This document shows positions 1-5,798 of a DNA stretch of 6,717 bases, in pieces. A model generated the notes under the pieces. It searched no databases and had not been told where the DNA came from. It worked only from the letters and a program-made list of their open reading frames with translations. The first letter of the stretch is position 1. Every line of letters starts with the position of its first letter. Location: assembly GCA_900765525.1 (NCBI GenBank), contig CAAFRY010000073.1, forward strand, positions 1 through 6,717, read 5' to 3'. Origin of the DNA: an uncultured Blautia sp. GTDB lineage: Bacteria > Bacillota > Clostridia > Lachnospirales > Lachnospiraceae. The translations under genes and the position numbers were made by a program.

Positions 1-122
1 CTGTAATCTCTCAAGGCTTCATCTTTATCTCTTTTTACTGTTTCTATCATATCCTCAACTGTTTTTGTCAAATTTTTTCTGTCTTCTTCTGTGCGGATTT
101 CCGCCTGCTTTAAAGCTTTCAT
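1..122 (-). CDS. hisD: HisD-family dehydrogenase (histidinol dehydrogenase or paralog), N-terminal fragment
   Basis: Only the first 40 codons are inside the window; the gene continues past position 1. The start is ATG at 122-120. A GAGGTG ribosome binding site (134-129) sits six bases upstream. Seen: after a short lead (MKALKQAE...) comes LTKTVEDMIETVK, followed by DEALRDY. This matches the HisD N-terminal pattern of a helix followed by GDEALREY. HisD is an NAD- and zinc-dependent enzyme that oxidises L-histidinol to histidine in the cytoplasm. The lead is shorter than in E. coli HisD, as I recall it, and the conserved Gly before DEAL is Lys here (KRDKDEAL). That fits HisD paralogs outside histidine operons, which act on other alcohols, so the substrate is open. 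It is divergent from a MerR regulator that probably controls it. Family fairly sure; exact function not. Confidence 0.72.
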   Translation of the reverse strand, partial: MKALKQAEIRTEEDRKNLTKTVEDMIETVKRDKDEALRDY

Positions 123-128
123 ATTAAA

Positions 129-134
129 CACCTC
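129..134 (-). promoter_or_regulatory. Ribosome binding site of the HisD-like gene
   Basis: Reads GAGGTG on the minus strand, six bases before the ATG at 122-120. It supports this start for a gene only partly in the window. Confidence 0.65.
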
Positions 135-155
135 ATTTTCCCTATCATTTCTCTG

Positions 156-182
156 TTACAATTTCATGATTTACTATTGTAA
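156..182. promoter_or_regulatory. Inverted repeat overlapping the -10 box (possible operator)
   Basis: TTACAAT (156-162) and ATTGTAA (176-182) are perfect 7-bp inverted repeats separated by 13 bp. The right arm covers the -10 box of the leftward promoter and the left arm falls just past its expected start point. A dimeric protein bound here would touch initiation at the HisD-like gene. The arms are AT-rich, so chance is possible. Confidence 0.35.
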
Positions 183-206
183 AGCAAAGAGTATGGTTCA
201 TGTCAA
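176..206 (-). promoter_or_regulatory. Candidate MerR-type promoter (19-bp spacer) for the HisD-like gene
   Basis: On the minus strand there is a perfect -35 box, TTGACA (206-201), and a -10 box, TACAAT (181-176), separated by 19 bp (200-182). Normal sigma-A promoters have 16-18 bp. A 19-20 bp spacer is the classic signature of promoters switched on by MerR-family proteins, which twist the DNA to realign the boxes. The promoter lies in the gap between a MerR gene and the HisD-like gene and points at the latter. The expected transcript start is near 169, giving a leader of about 47 bases. I see no strong dyad inside the spacer, which weakens the case somewhat. Confidence 0.6.
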
Positions 207-265
207 GCTTTTTTTCCTCTACTTCCCTAAAAAACCCGGAGTATACTACAGATTCACACCATCAC

Positions 266-294
266 TTGACTTTCCCCGGCGGTTTCCCTATTAT
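266..294 (+). promoter_or_regulatory. Sigma-A-type promoter of the MerR regulator gene
   Basis: TTGACT (266-271) and TATTAT (289-294) are separated by an ideal 17 bp, with one mismatch to consensus in each box. Transcription should start near 301, giving a leader of about 55 bases before the ATG at 357. The spacer is GC-rich (TTCCCCGGCGGTTTCCC). Its first nine bases recur as an inverted copy at 331-339 in the leader. Confidence 0.7.
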
Positions 295-316
295 GAAATA
301 CAAGATAAAAAGCAAT

Positions 317-354
317 GCTCCCCTGTCTTTGCCGGGGAAGCAGACAGGAGGAGT
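317..354 (+). promoter_or_regulatory. Leader hairpin that sequesters the MerR gene's ribosome binding site
   Basis: GCTCCCCTGTCT (317-328) pairs with AGACAGGAGGAGT (342-354): seven Watson-Crick pairs, a bulged A at 349, four more Watson-Crick pairs and a closing G-U. The 13-base loop is 329-341. The right arm contains the whole Shine-Dalgarno sequence AGGAGGAG (346-353), five bases (counted from AGGAGG) upstream of the ATG at 357. The folded RNA would hide the ribosome binding site, so translation may depend on unfolding. No known riboswitch class is recognised. Confidence 0.55.
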
Positions 355-356
355 AC

Positions 357-1595
357 ATGCGCATCGGAAAAGTATCCCAGATTTACCACATTTCTGTGGA
401 CAACCTCTATTATTATATCAATTATGGTTTACTGGTGCCTCCCAGACCTAAGGGACAGTATGTCTTTGACCAGGCCACCATAAAGGATTTAGAATGGATT
501 CTGGAGCTGAAGGAGCTGGATTTCTCTCTCCGGGAAATTCACAGGCTCCTTTCCCTCCGCCGTATTTCTAATTTTGCAGACTCCCAGGATATTCTGGAGC
601 TGAAAGAAATCTATGAACAGAAGCGAAGCTTTTGCATGGAAGAAATCACACGAAAAGAAAATATTATCCAGACACTGGATGAAAAAATAAAGGAGCTGGA
701 CAGCTTAAAGCCTGCTCTGAAAAATAAGACAGGAGTTCCCCTCTCCATGCTGCCTCTGCTGTGCTGTCCTGTCTGCGGCGGCCCTCTTTCCATGCGGGAG
801 GTGGATATGGACCAGAGATTTATTTTTGAAGGAATCCTGGGGTGCAGCTGTGGGTATCAGGCTCACATTCATCACGGAATTTTCCTGACCCCCAACAAAA
901 ACAAAAACCTTCAGGATACCCCGGATGTCAACCGGGAGCTTTACAAAGACCTTCCGCCGGAGCTTATCAGCATGTTTCAGCGTTCCTATAACTGGATGCT
1001 CCGTAAAATAGAAGAAAAAGACCTGCACCGGAAGGTTGTGGCTGAGACTTACATAAACGCCTGGTTCTTTATGCATAATCATCTGGAATATCTGCCCTCG
1101 GACAGCCAGTATTTTGTCATTGACAAGTACCCGGAAACACTGCTGATGTACAAGCATCTGATAGAAAACCAGCGGCCGGATTTAGACATTCTATATCTGG
1201 CAGACAGCAGCACCCGCTTCCCCATAAAGCCCGGAGTCATAGATTTGCATCTGGATTTCTTTGCGGTCAATGAACACAACTTCTATCATCCTACCTTTTT
1301 GTATAGCGAAATTGCCCCCTTCCTGTCCCCAAAGGGAGAGCTGCTGGGCACTTATTTCTATTTTGAAGGAGCCCCGAAATCTATGAAGCTGCTGCTCAGC
1401 CAGTATCCGGAATGCTATGAGAAAAATTTTGATTTATCCTATTTCCACCGTTCTTTAAAAGAAAGTGGTTTTCAGCTCTTAGAGGAGGAAGACTGCGGCT
1501 GTGTCACTGATTCCGGAAACAATCTGGGCTTTGGCTTTCATGTAAAGGGTGAAAAAATGCACCTTCTCCCTTACTACGGAAGAAAGTGCACATAA
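357..1595 (+). CDS. MerR-family regulator with zinc-ribbon and methyltransferase-like C-terminus
   Basis: The protein has 412 residues. ATG 357 is chosen because AGGAGGAG (346-353) precedes it and the MerR domain begins at once; an in-frame ATG at 315 would add 14 unrelated residues across the ribosome binding site. Seen: a MerR winged helix-turn-helix at about 1-70 (MRIGKVSQIY, then YYYINYGLLVPPRPKGQY), with the usual TxRYY and GYR signatures altered. A charged helix at about 78-120 is the likely dimer coiled coil. Next are cysteines C136/C137-x2-C140 and C163-x-C165 followed by HIHHGI, like the zinc ribbon of RlmA-type methyltransferases. A region at about 225-400 resembles a class I methyltransferase from the first acidic strand on (FVIDKYPETL; LADSSTRFP; EIAPFLSPKGELL) but lacks the glycine-rich SAM loop. 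Inference: a cytoplasmic activator whose C-terminus senses a ligand rather than catalysing. It is divergent from the HisD-like gene and convergent with the aminopeptidase. Confidence 0.8.
   Translation: MRIGKVSQIYHISVDNLYYYINYGLLVPPRPKGQYVFDQATIKDLEWILELKELDFSLREIHRLLSLRRISNFADSQDILELKEIYEQKRSFCMEEITRKENIIQTLDEKIKELDSLKPALKNKTGVPLSMLPLLCCPVCGGPLSMREVDMDQRFIFEGILGCSCGYQAHIHHGIFLTPNKNKNLQDTPDVNRELYKDLPPELISMFQRSYNWMLRKIEEKDLHRKVVAETYINAWFFMHNHLEYLPSDSQYFVIDKYPETLLMYKHLIENQRPDLDILYLADSSTRFPIKPGVIDLHLDFFAVNEHNFYHPTFLYSEIAPFLSPKGELLGTYFYFEGAPKSMKLLLSQYPECYEKNFDLSYFHRSLKESGFQLLEEEDCGCVTDSGNNLGFGFHVKGEKMHLLPYYGRKCT
1552..1590 (-). terminator. Probable intrinsic terminator of the aminopeptidase transcript
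   Basis: Read on the minus strand: TGCAC, a TTT bulge, CTTC, a 12-base loop, GAAG, GTGCA, then six T (1557-1552). This nine-pair stem with a U-tract starts 11 bases past the aminopeptidase stop. It lies entirely within the last codons of the convergent MerR gene. The stem is modest and bulged, and it would not terminate plus-strand transcription because no T-run follows on that side. Confidence 0.5.
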
Positions 1596-1601
1596 TAATT
1601 C

Positions 1602-2870
1602 TTACGAAAACAATTGAGCAGCAGCCTGAATCAGGTACCAGGTATCTTTCACTCCTCCTGTTTCATAGGGGGAGTGCATGGCAAGCTGAGGAAGACCGAT
1701 GTCCACTGCGCTGACCGCTACCTGGGTGGTAGAAATATTTCCCAAAGTAGAACCTCCCAAAATATCAGAGCGGTTGGTAAAGGTTTGGTAAGGCACCCCG
1801 GCTTTCCGGCAAATATTTTTAAACACAGCGGCTGAATAGCCGTCCGTACAATATTTCTGGTTGGCGCTGTATTTGATAACAATACCGCCGTTCAGATAAG
1901 GACGGTTAACCGGGTCTGCTTTTCCCCCGTAATTGGGATGCACCCCATGGGCATTGTCTGCGGAAATCATAAAGCTGTCTGCCACGCATCTGACATACTC
2001 TTCATAGCCCTGTCCCAGGCCCTTATGGATACGCAAAAGCACATCCTTCAGGAAAGTGGAGGCTGCTCCCTGCCTGGTTTCGCTTCCCACCTCTTCATTG
2101 TCCAATACACAGTGTACCGCTCCATAGGCCTCTTTCTTTCCGGCCAGAAATCCTTTGAGTGAGGCAAAGGCACACTGCAAATCATCCAGTCTGCCCACAG
2201 AGACAAACTCCTCTTTTGCCCCCCAGACTGTACCTTTTTGCCTGTTGTATAAAAACAAATCATGGCCCAGAATGTCTCCGGCTTTAACTCCTGCAGCCTG
2301 AGCTACAAGCTCCAGAAATGTTCCTTTTTGGGAAATATCTCCGTAGAGAGGAAGCATATCCTTCTGGGCATTGTATTTATAGCCTTCATTAGCTTCCCGG
2401 TTCATATGAATAGCCAGATTTGGTATCATCAGCAAATCCCGGTCCACATTTACCAGCTTTGTTACTATTTTCCCTTGCTGTTCCACTGCAATACGGCCTG
2501 CCACAGACAGGGGGCGGTCAAACCAGGGGGCGCAAAGCATCCCTCCGTACCTCTCCACATTCAGCTTTACATACCGCTCCTCCACAGCAATTTCCGGATT
2601 CTCCTTGATTTTGAAGCTGGGCGAATCACTGTGGCTGGCCATAATATGGAAGCCCGTAAGCTCTGCTTCCGGCAAAGTAAAGGCAATCAGGGCAGAACCG
2701 TTTCTTGTGACAAAATATCTGCCTCCCTTTGTCAGCCTCCAGCTCTCCTTCTCCTCCAGTTTCGTAAATCCCTCTTTTGTCAGGATTTCCTCCATAGCCG
2801 CCACTGCATGGAAGCTGGTGGGACTTTTCTCTATAAACTCTAATAATTCTCTTGCTGTCTCTTGATACAT
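1602..2870 (-). CDS. apeB: M18-family zinc aminopeptidase
   Basis: A cytoplasmic metallo-aminopeptidase of 422 residues that removes N-terminal amino acids, often acidic ones, from peptides. The length is normal for bacterial M18 enzymes. The two-zinc site is complete: H80 in ASHSDSP, bridging D229 in GRLDD, catalytic E259 and ligand E260 in DNEEVGS, D305 in SADNAHG, and H399 in AMHSPYE. The usual DHEE motif reads DNEE here, a mild departure next to the catalytic Glu. There is no signal peptide or membrane segment. AAGGAG (2885-2880) lies nine bases before the ATG. The stop is 6 bp from the stop of the convergent MerR gene. It sits 154 bp downstream of the molybdenum subunit gene on the same strand with no clear terminator between, so co-transcription is possible, although the gap is long for an operon. 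The family is certain; the apeB name follows common bacterial usage. Confidence 0.95.
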   Translation of the reverse strand: MYQETARELLEFIEKSPTSFHAVAAMEEILTKEGFTKLEEKESWRLTKGGRYFVTRNGSALIAFTLPEAELTGFHIMASHSDSPSFKIKENPEIAVEERYVKLNVERYGGMLCAPWFDRPLSVAGRIAVEQQGKIVTKLVNVDRDLLMIPNLAIHMNREANEGYKYNAQKDMLPLYGDISQKGTFLELVAQAAGVKAGDILGHDLFLYNRQKGTVWGAKEEFVSVGRLDDLQCAFASLKGFLAGKKEAYGAVHCVLDNEEVGSETRQGAASTFLKDVLLRIHKGLGQGYEEYVRCVADSFMISADNAHGVHPNYGGKADPVNRPYLNGGIVIKYSANQKYCTDGYSAAVFKNICRKAGVPYQTFTNRSDILGGSTLGNISTTQVAVSAVDIGLPQLAMHSPYETGGVKDTWYLIQAAAQLFS

Positions 2871-2885
2871 CTTCCCTGTCTCCTT

Positions 2886-2920
2886 CTACCTTGCCCTCAG
2901 TGTACAAAAGGTCAGCCGCC
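2886..2920. repeat. Leader repeat, copy A (before the aminopeptidase gene)
   Basis: CTACCTT (2886-2892), a 5-base insertion GCCCT (2893-2897), CAGTGTACAAA (2898-2908), then a related 12 bases ending CGCC. Copy B at 6628-6657 has the same parts without the insertion. Without the insertion, 26 of 30 positions match. Both copies end just upstream of a minus-strand ribosome binding site. Confidence 0.55.
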
Positions 2921-2934
2921 TTGTAGACTGAGGG
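2894..2934. repeat. Stem-loop 1 in the xdhA-aminopeptidase gap
   Basis: CCCTCAGT (2894-2901) pairs perfectly with ACTGAGGG (2927-2934). After a single G-G mismatch, TACAA (2903-2907) pairs with TTGTA (2921-2925), leaving a 13-base loop. No T-run follows on either strand, so it is not a standard terminator. On the minus strand it forms in the untranslated leader just before the aminopeptidase ribosome binding site. Confidence 0.55.
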
Positions 2935-2981
2935 TACCCTCTCTGGACAAAGGCTTACATGCCCCTGTTCAGAGAGGGTAC
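2934..2981. repeat. Stem-loop 2 in the xdhA-aminopeptidase gap
   Basis: GTACCCTCTCTG (2934-2945) and CAGAGAGGGTAC (2970-2981) form a perfect 12-bp stem, with further partial pairing inside the 24-base loop. It abuts stem-loop 1, sharing base 2934. No T-run follows on the minus strand. It may be an mRNA processing or 3'-end stabilising structure for the hydroxylase transcript, or part of a mobile repeat. Confidence 0.55.
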
Positions 2982-3024
2982 TGTCTATGGTTAAATTTTT
3001 CTGTCTCCGAATCTGCTGCGTACT

Positions 3025-5313
3025 TTATTTTTCCGCTTTCTCTGCCAGAGCCATGGCGATTTTCTCCGGGGTGATAGGCATTTCCCTGAATCTTAGTCCC
3101 AGACCATTGTAAACTGCATTGGCAATGGCCGGGCAGGGGGTGTTGATAACAATTTCCCCGATAGATTTTGCCCCGAAAGGATGACTTTTCTCATAACTGG
3201 GTGCAAATTCCACTCTTATTTTTCCTACGTCTGTTCTGGCAGGGATTTTATACTGCATAAAGGAGTTATTCCGCAGCTGTCCCCTGTCATTATACTGAAT
3301 ATTTTCAAACAGAGCCATACCGATTCCCTGAGCCAGACCGCCTTCTGTCTGTACTCTGGCCAGATTTGGATTCACCGGGGTACCGCAGTCTACCACAGCC
3401 ACATAATCTATCAGCTCAATAGCTCCTGTCTCCTTGTCAATCTCTACTTCCGCAATACCTGCCATAAAAGGAGGCGGGGAAATCTGGGAAGAACGGCTGG
3501 CGCTGGCCTGGAGATTCAAATTGTTCCCCGCAGTACCCTTGGCAGCCACTGCTTCCAGAGTCACTTCTCTGTTATCCTTAAGACTGTAAACTCTCTTTCC
3601 GTCAAACTCTGCCTCCTCCGGAGAAATTTCCAGCATCAGGGCACCCAGCTCCTGAATCTTTTTCCTCAGCTGTTCACAGGCATCTGCCACCGCCATTCCG
3701 GTAACATAGGTTGTGGCGGAAGCATAAGAACCGGAATCGTAAGGAGAAATATCCGTATCCACACCAAAGGGAACAATTTTATCAAAATCTGTCTCCAGCA
3801 CGTCTGCCGCCATCTGGGATAAAATTGTGTCGCAGCCGGTTCCCATGTCCGTAGCTCCCAGCCCCAGAGTGTAAGAACCGTCTTCATTGAGTTTAATGGA
3901 GGCCCCGCCTACATCTACTCTGGCAATAGCTGAGCCTTGCATAGCCAGAGCCGCTCCTACGCTTCGTATCTTATTGTTTCCCATATCCCGGTAAGGATAC
4001 TTTTCATCCCAGCCAATCATTTCCTTGGCTCTTTCCAGACATTTGTCCAGGGTACAGCTTGTGACCCACTGACTGCCGTCGTAACCAATGAACCGTCCGC
4101 CCTCTTTCGTCATATTCTTTTCCCTGAACTTCACCGGGTCCATTCCCATCTGGTGGGCCAGCTCGTCCACCGCTGATTCCACGGCAAAGATTCCCTGAGT
4201 AGCTCCATAGCCACGGTAGGCTCCCGCTGACATCCGGTTGGTATAAACCACCTCATAGGTAAAGCGGTAAGCCTCCATGGTCCGGTATAGACCTAAGGGC
4301 TTGTGGCCGGAAAGTCCCACGGTTGTAGGGCCATGCTCTCCATAAGCCCCTGTATTGGAAAGAGTATGAATGTCAATGGCTTTTAACACTCCCTGCTCAT
4401 CAGCTCCCAGCCGCACCCGCACCTCCATCTCATGGCGGGGAGAGGAACATATCTGGGACTCATAACGGGAATAAATCATCTTTGCAGGCTTACCTGTCTT
4501 AATGGTTACTATGGCAGGATAAATCTCCATCACAGCAGTCTGCTTGGCTCCGAATCCGCCTCCGATTCTGGGCTTTATGACACGGACTTTGGAAGCCCCT
4601 ATATCCAGAGCCCTGCCCAGGATTCTCCGCACATGGAAAGGTACCTGAGTAGAAGACACCACATTCAGCCGTCCGAAATAATCCAGATAGGTATAGGCCC
4701 GGAAGGTTTCCATCATAGCCTGCTGGTTAGCCTTGGTATGATAAGTCTTGTCCACAACATATTTGCACCCGGCCAGAACAGCGTCCACATCTCCCATACC
4801 CTCTTCCTTGGCAGCACACAGATTTCGTTTATTGTCCCCGCCTACCGGCATCTTAGCTTCCCAGTTATCTTCCGGGTGAATCAGGGTTTCATTATCCTTA
4901 GCCTCATGAAAATCCAAAATGGCCGGAAGCACCTGATATTTTACTTTAATCAGCCGCAGAGCCTTATCCACCGCAGCCTCTGTTTCTCCCGCTACAATAG
5001 CGGCTCCGTCGCCTACGAAGCGCACCCGCCGGTCCAAAATCAGGCGGTCATAAGGGCTGAATTCCGGGTAGGTCTGCCCGGCCAGAGTAAAACGCTGCTG
5101 AGGCACATCCTTGTAAGTAAGGATACAGGCGATTCCCGGTACCTTTAAGGCGGCCTCTGTCTTAATCTCTTCAATAAGAGCATGGGCATGAGGGCTTCTG
5201 AGAACCTTTACAATCAGGCAGTCTTTCGGCGCAATATCGTCGGTATAAACAGGTTTTCCCGTAACCAGGGACATGGCGTCCTTTTTCCGCATAGGTTGAT
5301 TTACATATTGCAT
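3025..5313 (-). CDS. xdhA: Xanthine-dehydrogenase-family molybdenum-binding subunit
   Basis: The catalytic large subunit of a molybdenum hydroxylase, 762 residues, close to the E. coli XdhA length. It hydroxylates a carbon next to nitrogen, or an aldehyde, using water, and passes electrons to the partner iron-sulfur and FAD subunits in the cytoplasm. Seen: the N-terminal a/b hammerhead domain (about 10-130, TGKPVYTDD); then VVSSTQVP, GGGFGAKQ (251-258), AGAYRGYGATQG (363-374), GATDMGTGCDT (486-496), GTPVNPN and, near the end, AKSIGE with the likely catalytic base E720. Where mammalian xanthine oxidase has Glu802 and Phe914, the aligned residues are Q258 and Y369, so substrate contacts differ. 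From memory E. coli XdhA shares these. The start ATG (5313) overlaps the iron-sulfur subunit gene by 13 bp; AGGGGGG lies seven bases upstream. Family certain; purine as substrate is inference, and nicotinate-type or other heterocycles are alternatives. Confidence 0.92.
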   Translation of the reverse strand: MQYVNQPMRKKDAMSLVTGKPVYTDDIAPKDCLIVKVLRSPHAHALIEEIKTEAALKVPGIACILTYKDVPQQRFTLAGQTYPEFSPYDRLILDRRVRFVGDGAAIVAGETEAAVDKALRLIKVKYQVLPAILDFHEAKDNETLIHPEDNWEAKMPVGGDNKRNLCAAKEEGMGDVDAVLAGCKYVVDKTYHTKANQQAMMETFRAYTYLDYFGRLNVVSSTQVPFHVRRILGRALDIGASKVRVIKPRIGGGFGAKQTAVMEIYPAIVTIKTGKPAKMIYSRYESQICSSPRHEMEVRVRLGADEQGVLKAIDIHTLSNTGAYGEHGPTTVGLSGHKPLGLYRTMEAYRFTYEVVYTNRMSAGAYRGYGATQGIFAVESAVDELAHQMGMDPVKFREKNMTKEGGRFIGYDGSQWVTSCTLDKCLERAKEMIGWDEKYPYRDMGNNKIRSVGAALAMQGSAIARVDVGGASIKLNEDGSYTLGLGATDMGTGCDTILSQMAADVLETDFDKIVPFGVDTDISPYDSGSYASATTYVTGMAVADACEQLRKKIQELGALMLEISPEEAEFDGKRVYSLKDNREVTLEAVAAKGTAGNNLNLQASASRSSQISPPPFMAGIAEVEIDKETGAIELIDYVAVVDCGTPVNPNLARVQTEGGLAQGIGMALFENIQYNDRGQLRNNSFMQYKIPARTDVGKIRVEFAPSYEKSHPFGAKSIGEIVINTPCPAIANAVYNGLGLRFREMPITPEKIAMALAEKAEK

Positions 5314-5798
5314 CCCTCTTCCCCCCTGTCTTTGTGATTTTTCTTTTCTCTTTTATATTCCAGGTATTTCAGAATACTTCTTGTCTGTCCCATAAATCCG
5401 GAACAGCGGCAGAGGTTTCCTGCCAGATATTCGTTGATTTCCTCCAGGCTGGGGTCTTCCAGCTCTTTTTCCATGGCAAAAATATTCATGAGAAAGCCCG
5501 GATTACAAAAACCGCACTGTTCTGCTCCCTCATCTGCCAGAAAACTGCCTATCTCTTCGGCTTTTTCCTGCATTCCCTCCAGGGTCACCACATGGCGTCC
5601 CTGGACCCGGGCAGCCAGCAGGCTGCAGGACAGCACAGGTTTCTCATCCATTAAAACCGTACACAGGCCGCAATTAGCAGTCTCACAGCCTCTTTTAACG
5701 CTGTAGCACTCCATATTTCTCAATAAATCCAAAAGCAGGGTATCCGGGGAAATCCCGGCCTGCACCTTTTTTCCGTTAAGCCAGAAACTAATTTCCAT
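5301..5798 (-). CDS. xdhC: Xanthine-dehydrogenase-family [2Fe-2S] subunit
   Basis: The small electron-transfer subunit, 165 residues, the usual length. The plant-type ferredoxin cluster is held by C38, C43, C46 and C58 (GCETANCGLC, then LSC). The second, helical-domain cluster is held by C95 and C98 (QCGFCNPGF) and C130 and C132 (NLCRCSGF). All eight ligands are present. The family-typical CGFCTPG and LCRCTGY read CGFCNPG and LCRCSGF, and the small-residue pair before C43 is AN. The C-terminal 20 residues are a charged tail without a known role. The start overlaps the FAD subunit gene by 11 bp; GGGAGG (5812-5807) lies eight bases upstream. The stop lies inside the molybdenum subunit gene, so translation is coupled on both sides. 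The symbol follows E. coli usage; elsewhere xdhC denotes the molybdenum-cofactor chaperone, which this is not. Confidence 0.93.
   Translation of the reverse strand: MEISFWLNGKKVQAGISPDTLLLDLLRNMECYSVKRGCETANCGLCTVLMDEKPVLSCSLLAARVQGRHVVTLEGMQEKAEEIGSFLADEGAEQCGFCNPGFLMNIFAMEKELEDPSLEEINEYLAGNLCRCSGFMGQTRSILKYLEYKREKKNHKDRGEEGCNM

Noticed and set aside
240..247. AGTATACT palindrome upstream of the MerR promoter
   Set aside because: Only eight bases and not extendable; expected by chance in an AT-rich gap, so not listed as an operator.
315..356. Longer MerR protein starting at the ATG at 315
   Set aside because: The extra 14 residues cover the leader hairpin and the AGGAGGAG site, and the MerR domain begins exactly at the ATG at 357.
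91..483. Plus-strand open frame of 130 codons at the left edge
   Set aside because: Overlaps the HisD-like start, both promoters and the start of the MerR gene; hydrophobic low-complexity product without a ribosome binding site.
2262..2843. Plus-strand open frame of 193 codons
   Set aside because: Antisense to the M18 aminopeptidase, which has all its metal ligands intact.
2902..2960. Possible promoter for the aminopeptidase gene (TTGTCC and TCTACA, 17 bp apart, minus strand)
   Set aside because: The -10 box matches consensus at only three of six positions and the site lies in stem-loop sequence; too weak to annotate.
3181..3822. Plus-strand open frame of 213 codons
   Set aside because: Antisense to the same well-supported gene; composition rich in His, Cys and Ser is typical of a shadow frame.
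4432..5148. Plus-strand open frame of 238 codons
   Set aside because: Lies wholly antisense to the molybdenum subunit gene, whose protein matches a known family throughout. The translated product has no recognisable domain and no good ribosome binding site.
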